This document shows, one piece after another, positions 23,802-36,700 of a DNA stretch of 64,000 nucleotides. Origin of the DNA: Gnetum montanum (taxonomy: Eukaryota > Streptophyta > Gnetopsida > Gnetales > Gnetaceae). Position 1 is the first letter of the stretch. The number at the start of each line of letters is the position of its first letter. Under the pieces are notes generated by a model. That model made no database searches. It saw only the letters and a list, made by a program, of their open reading frames with translations, and was not told the DNA's origin. The position numbers and the translations under genes are program-made. Location of the stretch: the NCBI GenBank assembly GCA_015680685.1, contig MNCI01003445.1:361637-425636 (forward strand). Direction: 5' to 3'.

Positions 23802-24001
23802 GGGGGGTGTTGGAACCTAAAGCAAGGAATTCTAGAATAATTGAAAAAATGTAGAGGGTGTTGGAATCTAAGATAATTGAAACATAGATACACCTTACGA
23901 TTTATAGAAGTTTAACTCAGTGCCATCTAGTAGAATCAAATCTGGAACCTATAACCTAAGGTTACTAGGCCAAGACCCGTATCCCTAAGCTAACACCTCA
24001 T
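23802..24001 (-). mobile_element. tRNA-derived SINE (family 1, copy 1)
   Basis: The minus strand starts tgaggtgttagcttaggg, with a pol III A-box-like ttagcttaggg. A B-box-like segment (ggttccagatttgattc) follows, then a body ending in gattccaacaccctc. The copy at 59316-59460 has the same layout and clearer boxes. The tail here is partly duplicated: gggtgttggaa...taattgaaa occurs twice (23802 and about 23853). Confidence 0.6.
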
Positions 24002-24527
24002 TGTTATAATTAAAAGTATGGATCAAAACCCATTTTCTATTTTCAAGCAATAAAAGTATTATGCTAAGTCATAAAAACTTTAAAATTGAATAATTTTTTA
24101 ACTATTTTAGAATTGGTGAGTTTAATAACAGAGATATTAAAAATAGCGGTATGCAAAATACTAATTTTATAGCATTCAAATAGCTTGAATCAATGGTAGT
24201 AAAACCTGCTGAACAAATCCAATAATCCACATTATCTGTTTTGAGAAGGATTGTTCTAATTTTCCATCTTTGTATGATTCCCTGTCAAGAAAAGTTTTGC
24301 GGCAGGAACTCGGCCAGAAACCCTCGACATGCAAAAACCAGTAAGAAAATTAGCCAAATCCAGAATTCAAAACTCTCCTAGAGGTAAATATTCTTCGACA
24401 AATGGTTCGGTTTCACTCCCATTGTTTGTTCTAGCATGGATTTGGAACGGCTTTTGTTCATCTTCCAAATTGTTCGCAGTGTACTGATCTGCTCCGGCGA
24501 TTTCATCGTGCAGTCAAACAAGCAAGC
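24002..24527 (+). promoter_or_regulatory. Upstream region of PDIL5-2
   Basis: 526 bp separate the SINE from the start codon. I see no strong TATA box; taaatatt near 24385 is the best weak candidate. The last 200 bp are richer in C and G than the surroundings, as in a 5' UTR. The start context gcaagcATGGaa is favourable (G at +4). Confidence 0.35.
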
Positions 24528-24791
24528 ATGGAAGTAAGATCTCGGCAATGGCGATGGCTATTCATGGCGATGCTTGTTGCGGCACTCGTAACGAAAGCAG
24601 CGGCAAGTGAGGAAGAGAAACAAGAGGAGAAGGACGAGAGCTTTGATGTGTGGGCCAGTTTTGGAGCAGAGCGGGGATCCGTTATCGAGTTGGATGACAA
24701 GAACTTTGAACGAGCTATTGCTTCCGTTGATCGCATTCTCGTAGACTTCTACGCACCCTGGTGCGGCCACTGCAAACGCCTTTCTCCGGAG
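24528..24791 (+). CDS. PDIL5-2: PDIL5-2 exon 1
   Basis: Residues 1-88: signal peptide with hydrophobic core [12 protein letters not shown], an acidic linker, then the thioredoxin fold up to the CGHC site. The donor gag|gtcgct is a weak match to consensus but joins RLSPE to LDAAAP exactly as in the family. Confidence 0.9.
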
Positions 24792-27700
24792 GTCGCTTGC
24801 TTTTTCCTTTTGACTGTTAGTTACCTTAATCAATCATATATGTAAAAACCGATTAATTTCCGTTCAAATTCTACGCATATGTTAAAAAGCGATCAATTTC
24901 CGTTCAAATTGTATCGCAGATGTAAAAAAGCGATAAATTTAAAATTTCCATTTAAATTCTCTGTAACTTGTAACATCGATTTGCTCGCTGTCTGTTTGGA
25001 TTATTGCGCCTGATGCGTTAGCGCGTATACACTTCGTAAGGGTAGTTACTAATTGTGACATATTATGGTACAGACTTTAATGTCAGATGAAAATCGAGTT
25101 TGGTGCAGAGCACGTCTTGTATAGGCTATGCTTTCCTTTTATGTGTTTGTGGCTTGGACATTGTACTGGCACTCACTGGACATTTCCTCCTTGAAATTAT
25201 AAATTTAGCATCGATGTTTCCTATTTCTAAAATGTCTGATTTCTTCATTCAGTTAGATGCTGCTGCTCCTGTCCTGGCCAGAGCGAACATACCGGTCGTT
25301 GTCGCAAAATTAAATGCTGATAAATTCACTAAGCTGGCTTCCAAGTATGATATTGGGTATGTATGCTTTGTCAGCGTTAATTATTCATAAACTATTGCTC
25401 ATGGATTTATTTGAGTATAGAACGAGGTTTTCCTTGTGGAAATACATGTAGTTCTTCACGGTACCTTATGTGGGCAGTATTCTGTTGCAATATTTTTAAA
25501 GTTAATTAGAACCTGTGAATCAAAGTGTGACAATAAGTTCAATCTTCGAATCAGCGCACCGGTTCTTTCAAATACTCACTTGTAGTATGCCATCTTGCCT
25601 TTAATTCACTTAATGTTTCCACCGTGTGCAAATGCCGGTGTTGGCTTTCTTCGCTAAAATCAGGTTAATAAGATTAATTTATTGCTAATGCAGTGGCTAC
25701 CCAACATTGAAGCTCTTTGTTGATGGCACACCCACAGAGTACTCAGGGCCTCGAAGAGCTGAATCTCTTGTTTTGCATGTGAAAAAATTGTCAGCTCTTG
25801 ATCTTATAGTTCTAAATTCTCTTAATGAAATCTGGGATTACATAAGATCAGCAGGGAATAAGTTCCCAATATTTATTGGGTTTGGCATGCAGGAATCTAT
25901 TCTTATAGATCTTGCTAAGGAATATAAGAAAAGAGCCTGGTTTGCAATAGCCAAATCTGTTACAGATGAAGCAATGGTTGAATTTGATTTTGATAAGACA
26001 CCAGCTTTATTAGTGTTACGTCCAGAGCAGAATGAGCAAGACGTATTCTATGGCCCTTTTGAAGGTTAACTTTTGAAACATAAATCTTTCCACAACTGTT
26101 AGCAATAAGGTTTTCTATTCAAATTGTTCAATAACTTATGTAACGGCTATATTTATTGTAGGGATCCATTTATTTATTAAGTATTCCATGAAATGAGTTT
26201 TTATTTTACCTTTTTCCTAACACATCTTATGAAGCAGGAGAATTTTTACAGCCTTTCATCGATCAAAGCTTGCTTCCACTCTGTGTTTCCATGAGACATG
26301 AGACATTAAACCTACTAAAGGATGATAAAAGGCCTATTGTGCTAACAATCATGAAAGATGAGACAGAAGAAGCATCACTTCAGTTAATTAAGACATTGAA
26401 AGCTGCTGCATCTGCTAACCGTGACTTGGTATTTGCGTATGTTGGGATGAAGCAATGGGATGAATTGGCTAATAGTTTTAATGCTGTGGATACCAAACTG
26501 CCAATGATCATATTATGGAATGGTGATTTAGAATATTACATTGTAAGTGGTTACTTTTCTGAGGATATTCTTCAATTTTGTCTATGTAAACATTTTAACA
26601 TTTTAGTACACGACTGTAAGATTTCTCTTTGAATTCAATAGTTTTGTTGCTGCTTTTTTTCCTTTCCGGGTGCTTGCCACTCTGCATTTTTTATCAGTTG
26701 TTACATGTGATCCATAAATTGGGACATTAGAATCTGCATAATTAATTTAAGCAGTTCCCATAATTTGTTGTGGTTATTCTAGGCGTTATTAGAAATATAT
26801 GCTACAAGGCTGTACAATAAGTTAGATTTAGCAAGAATGACATGAACATTCTTTGATTGGCAATGTTGTCTAACTTCTTGAATTTTGGTGGACATCTTAG
26901 AAGCTTCAGAGGAAAACTACAAATCAAAATGCTCATGAGTAAGGATGGTGAAGACTGCTGAAATCTTCGAATATATGCCTCTAAAAATCAGGGTTTTAAA
27001 AAATACAGGAAATGCAATTGCGTAGGGGATGAAACCAAACTCTTCTCTGAATATAGTTGTGAAGGCATAGAAACAATTTGAAGCAAGAACTTGAGGCAAA
27101 CATAATACAATATTTATTTCTAGCAAGGAATTATGATAGAAAGTTCTGAAAGCTGTAGAGTGAGAATTTGGAATCCCTTGATATGAACATCATGTGGAAG
27201 TAACGCAAGTGACAAAATATTTGCTGAAGTTTTTGGAGTTCAAATTAATCATTTACTTTGAAAGTAATTTTAGGTAGTGATCTAACTGGACTACATGTTA
27301 CTATCAAGAAAATTTACATTTAGGAACACTAGAACCGTACTTGGATTACATATAATGGAAAAATTATGCTCTAAAGTGTTAACCCTCATTTCTCTGTGCA
27401 GATGTGAAGTGGCAAGCTTAACGTTAACATTGTATATTTTTCTTTGTTTTGAAATGTACTGAAAATGAAGAATTTCGTTTGTGATAAGTGATTACAGTTC
27501 GATATTGGTTGGCAGGTCAGCCGATTGAAATGGCATGGCACATGGATGTTGAGTTTTATTGTCTTGATTTGGTGGAGAACAAAGTTAGTACCTATTGATG
27601 TTGTGCCAATATAATTGCCAGGATTAAAGCCCTAGGAAATTTATTCATAGGTTTTTTTCGGAAGGAATTGAGCATCCCTTTATTAGGCTTGCAAATTCTT

Positions 27701-30700
27701 AGAGGTTTTATAACTACTCTTGCATGTAAGTGACTGGTTGTTCATAATGTTCATTGGCCTAGAGATAAAAAGGTGGAAAAGCTTTCTAGTAAAATGGGGG
27801 TTTATTTTATCATATTTGATTTTTTTAAAAATTGATTTTTTCCCAATGTTAATGTTTCCAGGTGTGTTAGAAGGTCATAGATCTGAAATATACTTGGCAC
27901 TTTCCTCACAATAAGAGGTTCTGTTTTTGCAACATGTCTTAAAATATGAAACCAAAGTATTTTATTATGTCCATGTGGAGACCACAAGAGCCAAGAGTGT
28001 CTTGGATAGAGTTAAGTTTCAGCAATTTCTTTTGCATAATTCCAGTATATTTCATTGTAACATATTAGGATTAAACATGGTCACAATTCTTATCAACAAG
28101 CTGCATCTTATTTATTCAAGCTTTGCTACTTTCCTTAGTATAAGAGTTTGCATTCTCACTTTACAGTTTCTACTTTTTTTGGTTGGAAAGTCAGGAGTAT
28201 ATATTAATAAGTGAGTGAAGGTACAACCAAAAATGCCATGGCATTCATCATGGCATTAAGAACAGAATAGTTGAAACAAAGTCAGACAAAATAAGCAGGA
28301 AAACAACAAAACCTTGAAAAAATTGCCAAGACTGACCAGTTCCCAAACAAAATTATAACAACAGCTTATGCACATATATAATTAATGAATATTAGAAAAA
28401 AAAATCAAAACAGACAGTACACCCCATTACAGAATTGAGGCCTGCCCCAAGAATATGGGACAATTATGCTTTTCTGGCATCCTGCTGTTAGTGAGGTTGT
28501 GTTGGTGTCCACGTGGCTCAAAGCTTACACCTTAATATCGTCATCCTCTGTCCAAATATTGAGGCATGCAAGGAAGAATTTATCATGCCAAGAAAATAGT
28601 CTTTGCCTGCTGTTCTCTTCAATGGCCTATATTGTACTATTGATGAGTTTGAGGCATTCATCATCATCTCCCTTATCTGGGTGGTTTGTGGCCCTCAATT
28701 TTCTTCCTTTTTTAATGATCTGGTCATCATCAGCACAGTGGGCAATTTTAAAGACCTAAAAAGGGCAAATAGTTTGGGTGAGCTCTTGTAGATTTTTCAT
28801 CTACAGTCTCCATTCTTCAGCTTGTTTCTTCTTCAATTCCTTCCCTTGTTCCTGAGATCAAGGCTGATGCTGATGCTGTGCAGAAGTCCTTTGTGAAGGA
28901 GCAGGGGATGATGGCAGTATTGAATGGTTTTTTCTAGATGCCTGGTTTTCAGAATTCTGTGAATGTGGAGGAGGTTCATTCTTAGGCTGTGAGGAAGGCT
29001 AGGAAGGTACTAGCTTCCAAATAGGCTGCAAAGTCCATAGGACATGTTCAACTCTTCCTTGGCAGTCTAGAGTTTGTAGGTGCTAGAAAAAAATTCACCA
29101 TGTAAACTCAGAATCTTCATCCTACTTTTTTCATCTTCCAACACCTGGACCACATTCTGAACCAATTTACGCCTGTTGAGATTGCTCTTTGACCTTCTGG
29201 TAGCTAAGAGAATTGTATTTCCTTTGGCAAGGTGGGTGATCTCAAGGATCTGATACATACAAATGAAGTTCTTGTAGTACGTCTTCCTTGTGATATCCCT
29301 CAAATGATCCATTTTCTCTTGGTTCAAAATATCTTCGTCCATCTGCATTGGTTCAGAAAATGTTTGTAAGACTTGTTCATGCCATATTGTTTCTCAAGTG
29401 GATGCATCCAAAGGTGTATCCATAAGAATCCCCTCATGATCAAAAGGGGACCCACTGGATGGTTGTGCAGTGGAAGCTGATGGCATATTCCAATGAGAAA
29501 CTTGGTTTACGAACAGCAGGAGAGGAATTCTCTCTCTATGACAGTCCAAGGTTACAATTAGAACTAATACTACTTGTATCTTACCCATAGAATGTTGACC
29601 AAGGAGGGCAAACAAGGTTGAGGGATGAGTAGGTGACTATGTGGGTGAAGGAAGTGATAAGGCATAAGAAGCAGGACTAAAAGAGGGGGTGAGGGTTTGG
29701 TGGGCACAGAAAGGAAGGTGTATGGTAGAAGCAGGACAACAAGAAAAGTGGGAGGATTGAGGGGATAGGCAAGTTTGTGGAGAGGGGGAAGACCAAAAGG
29801 ATAGGGACATTTGTGGAGAGGGGGAAGACCAAAAGGATAGGGACATTTGTGGAGAGGGGGAAGACCAAAAGGATAGGGACATTTGTGGAGAGGGGGAAGA
29901 CCAAAAGGATAGGGACATTTGTGGAGAGGGGGAAGACCAAAAGGATAGGGACATTTGTGGAGAGGGGGAAGACCAAAAGGATAGGGACATTTGTGGAGAG
30001 GGGGAAGACCAAAAGGATAGGGACATTTGTGGAGAGGGGGAAGACCAAAAGGATAGGGACATTTGTGGAGAGGGGGAAGAAAGAAAGGCCCTCTGTTAGA
30101 GTTTTGTTTTATGTCTCTTGGACAACTCTAATTTACTAGGACCTAAAAGTAGTTGTACTCAAAGTGATGATCATAAACATTGGTTTTAATATTATCATAG
30201 TATTTAATATTTTTCATACAATTTAGAGTATTTTATGATCTCTTATGATCTCATAATACATAATTAGCATTCCAATAATATTTTTTTTATAGGCTAGTAC
30301 TAATTGTAACCTTTTAATGTTGTAGACAAGACACAGGTTGTGTTGGTTCTAGTGCACTTCATTGTAACACTTATTCTTTAGGGCTTCTTCCTACTCTAGA
30401 TTTGCTTAATGACTTCTTCATCCTTTGGTGAATCGTAACTAACCTTGATAGTGTTACGACTTTTACATTGAACTTGAGTTCTTTTGTCATCGTGGGTTCT
30501 TTGACTCTCTTTCAATGCTACTTAGTTTTATGTGGGTTGGGCTCTTACGAACTTCTTCAGAAATCCATAGCTAGATAGGTACAACTATTTCACTCTTCAC
30601 TTAGAGATCTCCATCTTCATAACCATTTTTGCATTTCACTAAATTTTAGTTCTCACCAAGGATTGACTTATGAACTTATTGTGCTTATTGTCTTCAATCT

Positions 30701-33700
30701 AGTCCTCCATGCTCTTGGCTCCTTTTGGATGTCGGGAACTTTCCAAACTCACAGTTCAAGAATATTTACTTTACAACTATATTTCTTGTACTTTATGAAA
30801 TCTTCAATTGATCCTATACAAAATTGGACCGATGTCTTCAATTGGCTCTACCTTGGTTTCCATTTATCTTAACCAAGTATTCTTCTTCAGAGCATGCTAT
30901 TGTTGGTGCTTCTTCTTCCTTATTGTATTTATGACATGTTGATCCTAGACCTTGTATGTTCTATGATCGATCTTCCTTTCTTCTTTTCATCTTACTAGTT
31001 CTTACTTCATTTTTTTCATCCTTGATCCATATCATATAATCTTCAGGCTCTCTCTTCTTATGTTTTGTAAATCATCATCATAACCTTTCATGAATGGTTG
31101 CAACTCTTGTGGGGCTCCTTAAGTTAGGATGGTTATATTTGAGAAACTAATGGTTGTGACAGGTACTGATTTGGTTGCATATCTATGATTCAATGTGAGG
31201 GTTTGGATTACTCATGTAACCTATTAACATTTTATGGTGCTTGACTTAAATAGTTAGTGAGCCTTCTTTTATTTGGTATATGACCTACAACCTTCTTTTA
31301 AAGTTTGTATCCCAAAGGGCTTTCTTGGTGGGGTAGTGAAAGTGCTATAGACCCTCTGCCAACCATCCATTGTGGCAGTGGCGAGGCACATTTGATAACC
31401 AAGGAGATAGGCATGAACCATACTTGTTGTGGAATATGGAAAGGGACTTACTGGTCCTACTTTGTTTGGGATATCCAATTCTATGATGGTCTTCATTTCT
31501 TTTTTTCATTTTACAAGTTCATAATCCATCTTTTTCATTCTTGACCCATGTCATACAATTTTTGGCTTATTCTTCTTATATTTCCTAAATTATCATAACT
31601 TTTCATTAATGTTCGTAACTCTCCTAGGGCTCCTTAACTTATGATGGTTATATTTGAGAAACTAATGATTGTACACTATTTTATGATTATATTCTAACAC
31701 CTTCATAGATGATGCAAGGTATAAGGAAAGGGAACCTTAAGGTCTAAGAGGAACTAGGGAAGAAGGCATAAATGATTGAGGATAGGAAGGTGCTAAGTAG
31801 CCAATAGAAGAGTAGGAAACCTGAGAATGTGGGTGAGTAAAACCCTTCCAAGGAAATTGAGCACAAGGGCTCAAGATCATATGAGACAAGAGGCCAAGGA
31901 TGAACGATTGGTGTGGGTCTGAAAAGCTATAGAACAATCTTGTTTATACTTTCTAGATTGACCCATAGTGGAGCCAAGCAAGACCCATTGATGAGGTTGA
32001 AACAATGTCCATGTGAGGTGCATCATCTTAGGAAACATGCCAAATGGTCAAAACAAGGTTGGAATGCCTTATCGTATCATGTTGCTACAAAATGTCAACA
32101 AAAACTTGTTAAAATTCACTTGTATTTGGCTATGAAGTGTCTGAAGTAAAAAAGAAATGTGATTTAGTAAGTTTTGATTGGGATTCAATTTGGACAAAGT
32201 AGTGATCAACCGTGTTTGTGATATTCCTTCAAGGCTCTTGTAAAGTGGACTTAAGAATATGTCCACATGGTACTGATTTTTTGCCATGTGGAAAGAAAAG
32301 TGTGGAAGCGTATTTGCTTTTGCTACTAATGGTGAAGATAGCTTTGTTCAAGGGTAGACAAAGGAGCTTTGCAATGGCATCCACAATTATTGAAATATGC
32401 ATGTTCCTAAAAAGCAGTATACCACTGTGCCAATTACTGTAGCATTCATTTGTATTGCATCTAACATTGCCTTTAAGGGGTTTGAGGATGGTGTCCCAAT
32501 GGAGGATGTAGATGGAAGCCCAAAGCTCAATAAGGGTTGGGTATTTGTTGAGGGAATTGGGTTCAATGGTGGGCATTTTCTCCTTGGCTATTTGAAACTA
32601 GCACTTCTGAATGTGATTGGCAAGCTGTGTTGGTTTCATCAATGATGCAGAGGAGAACAATACATTTGTTTTTAACATTTTAGATTGTTCAAATTCTGAC
32701 GCCAGGGAGCAAGCCTCTTCCCAAAATCCTCAAATTGTGTAGGCTGATAATGATTGCTCTTAATGCTAGCTGGGGTCCATTTCTTACGACTTTTGACATT
32801 TAGTAAACCTATTTTGAAACTCCTGTTTACATGCATGAAAATCATACTTCTATCCGATAATCCATGTCCTCCTAACATAGATTTTGACCTACTTAAGGCC
32901 CTATGTGAGAAATTTAGCAAGCATGTTACTGTGGTCATGGGTGCCCTAGATCTAACATATATGGTCCCTAAGAGAGTCCTTGCTCAACCAACATCTTTCA
33001 AAATGAAACTTGCCTTTGAAGATCCCTCAAAGAGACACTGTAATCTGCCAAGGTATTGTCATGAATGCTTTGTCAATATGTGTTTGAATTAGGGCCTTGC
33101 CTTGACTGTGATTTGGCCAATTATACGTGTATCTCATTAACTCTAGATCATCTAGTTGGAATTTATGCATGTAATTCTCAAATAGTTGAGCATCACTCTA
33201 TCTCTATCTGTAATTTCCTTGTCTTTTTCCATTTGAAAAGACATTGATTTAAGTCGCCTGCGGTAATCCATGGGCAATGATTCTGTCATAATATGTCAGT
33301 CTTAGTTAATATTTGAATTCTGTCAACAGCCAACTCTTATTTTTGTACTTTGAAAAGTTCTTATTTTTAAAGCCAAATCTTTGTACTTTGAAACGTTCTT
33401 CTTTTTGTTTTTAGAAGGTCATGTTGCTTGTAATACGTAGTCATTTTTGTAATATTATCTTTATTTTATAAAGTGGAATCTATAAGGTTCCTAATAAAAC
33501 ATGAAAAAGTAAACTTAGAAAGTTCTAGAGGGATGTAGAAACACTTTTCAAGGGCTATAAAGGAAGACTGGTTGTATGTGTTTGATGCATTTCTTGGAGC
33601 TTGGATGCCTGTTCTACTTGAAGATTGGTTTGCCCTTGTTTGCTTTAATACAAGAGGTTTGCATTGCTTTCTTGTGGTTTTTCCCTATGGGGGTTTTCAT

Positions 33701-36700
33701 CTAAATCTTGGTAAGTAGTTTTAGTGATATACAAGAACTGGTATCAAAGTCACAATTGAGAAGCAACGGAGCATTTGCAAACATAGATATGTTAGTAGGT
33801 GCAGAAAATTAGAATGTTTGGAAGATTATTATGGAGGACATTCTCTGCCAGAAGGAGTGTGATATTGTGTTACAAACAAATAATGAGACAGGCATTTTTA
33901 TGTAATTTGTTACACATGGAAACACGAACAGACAGAATTGAAAGTAAAAAGTCTTCCTTCAGATAATGGAGTTGAATACATCTCACGACATTTCTAATTT
34001 TTGTTCTAAAAAGGGAATAATCCATGTGCGTACCAACCCAAAAATACAACAAAAAAATGAAGTGGTATAGGGGTGTAGGAAAACGTTATCAAATAATGGA
34101 GGTTAATACGTTTTATGATTTTCTGATAAATATACATCCCCAAAATGGAGTGGCAGAGAGGTGTAATAGAACATTATTGGAACATGCAAGGAGTGTGGTG
34201 GTTGGAGCACATTTATCAAAAACATTTTGGATTGAGGCAGCAAGCATTGCTGCATTTCTCATTAACAAGCCATCCCATTCAGTTTTGATGGAAAAATTCT
34301 AGAGTTTGTATTAGCTTTCAATGCAAAAATTCTAGAGATTGCCTAAAGAGGAAACATCTCTTTTAAGCACTTCGAGTTTTTGGTTGTAAAGCATATGTTC
34401 ATGTGAAAATCCAATAGCTCCAAGTTGGATAACAAGGTACGTAGATGTATTTTTGTTGGATATGGTAGCAATCTTGGCGATAGATTTTGGGACCCTATTT
34501 CTAAACAAGTAATCATATCCAAAGATGTAATCTTTAGAGAAGATTATTTATTTTATCCCAAGTATCCTAAGGATCAAGTTGGGAAAAATTTTGATTCAAA
34601 TGTTCCATAGAATGAGTCTATGATATGTCTTGCTTATGACAATGATGATGGTAAGCAGCATGAAGCTATTGATGAAAGCAATACACCATTTTCACAAGGT
34701 GTATTAAGTGACCATGAAGATAGAAAACAAGAACATTTAATAGAAAGGGAAGAATTTGTTGGAATTGAAGAAGATGATGTTCAAACATGATGAACATTAA
34801 ATAAGGTAAGTACGATATCGTAGTTGCAAAATGCTATTGTAGATGTTATGTATTTGGGATTGGTAATGCCTATAGATACCACTCAATCATTGCACTTAAA
34901 TAACTTTTTTGTCCACCTTTAGTTGAACTTTTGCAATATCTTTCTGTGAATCTTAGAGTTCATGACTGCCTACAGTGTGATCTAAAGTGATTGTACAATG
35001 CCTTTATTTGAGTGAGATATATGTGGACACATTTTATGGCTGGAAATAAAGATTGAGATAATTTCTGATCATTGTAACATGTTGCTTAGCATAGACATAC
35101 ATTTCCATTGTATTTTAATACTCTCGGAAATAAGTGCAACCAATCTTAAGCATAAAGTGTAATTGTTTGGTAACTTAGTAGTGATATCACTTAGTATGCC
35201 TACTAGTGACGTTTCTTGGTAATCCCTTTGGCAATTATACAAACCTAAGACATGTACAAGAAGTTGGGAGCAGATACTTATCACGACTAAGTTAATATAG
35301 GATTTACTTTTAGTATCACTTATTTTAAGTAGTTGAGCAATTACTTACTATGTTTTCCTTTAGCTTATCATAGCCAAAAAATATTACTACATCATATACC
35401 TCATTGTGAGTTAAACCATACAAATTAAGCACAGTTAACTCAAAAGTGAGAAGATGATGATCAACGATCACACATTAACTCTCTAGAGAAAATATTAACC
35501 CATCTACGGATTATGATCATGTTGCATGCAACACATGTGTAATTTGTATGGTTGGGCATTGGGAACTTTCACTGCTCATCATTAGCATTGTTGCCAGCAA
35601 TGGTGTCAGTATTCTAGTTAGTTGATGATATACAAGATTGTTGTACTAAATCTTCATGATTCATCTTTCAAGAAATAAAATATTCTCTAAAACACACACA
35701 AAGTTAACTGATCAAATATGGCTTTTACACACAAAAGTATTTTCTCAGCTACTGATAACATTGATGAGGGTAATGATAAAATTTGTATTGAGGATACCTA
35801 GAATGGACAGATGCAAACAAGAATCTCCTATGCTCCCCCTGATCCTTATTATCTTGAATTTACATTCATTTTTTTTTATATAAAGATGGATAGTTTAGAT
35901 GGAAAGACTTGCAGGGCAACATATGTTGCCACCTAATCAACCAACTCCATCTATGCTTTAAGTTGCTCAATTGAGATATGGTCTTGGTCACATCCATGAA
36001 GGCTATCAGGTTACAAAGAAAATGACTAGAGTTGATTAGCCAACAGAAGCACAAGCTAGATGAGATGCTATCATTAAGGCCATACATAAGCATGCCAAGG
36101 GCAAACATATATCTTACTTAATAGTACCATTGAAAAAGGAAGATGTAGAGTATTGGTCTGAAAAGTCTTATCATTACTGATCAACCTCTTGACCTCCTGT
36201 TTTGAACATTGAAGACTCCATGTATCAAAGAGTGCATTCAGTTTTGGTAGATACTCCTAAAATAGATGGAACTAATCCTAAAGCAAGGAGGAACTCAAGG
36301 TCTAAAATATCCAATAGAACTACAAGGGAAGAACCAAGGGACTATAAAATGCAAGCAGGCTAGCACAATTGTCCCGGTTCTCCATCCTGTTCATCACCCT
36401 CTATAACAAGCTTTGATGAAGACAAATGTAGACCTTGGGATAGACAACTAGGCAGGAATGGAAGAAGAGATCAAGATAGACAGCTTGGGAGAGGTAGGAA
36501 TTATGATGGAGAGGATGATGAAGATAGAGAAAGAGAACGTAAGTGTAGAAGAAAATATGATGAGAAGCATTGAAAGGGCCATCACTACTACCAGTGGTTA
36601 AAAAGTGGTGATTTTTGCCACTTTGGGAAAAGTTGCTGACTTTTCATGATGAAAAGTCACCAATTTGGTGTGACTTTTTTTGCCAACTTTCTTGAAAAAT

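Noticed and set aside
24503-24845. Minus-strand frames over PDIL5-2 exon 1 and the + strand extension past 24791
   Set aside because: Antisense shadows of a GC-richer exon; the + frame extension is intron 1 sequence and is not conserved.
29637-30139. Three overlapping 120-141 codon repeat proteins
   Set aside because: Artefacts of a 36-bp minisatellite whose period is a multiple of three. Not a CRISPR array either: units are contiguous without unique spacers.
33253-33259. An earlier start for the Copia D 5' LTR at tgcgg (33259) with gtcgc/gtcga flanks
   Set aside because: The sequence from 33259 to 33328 aligns poorly with the 3' side, where pol still appears to be coding until about 50390.
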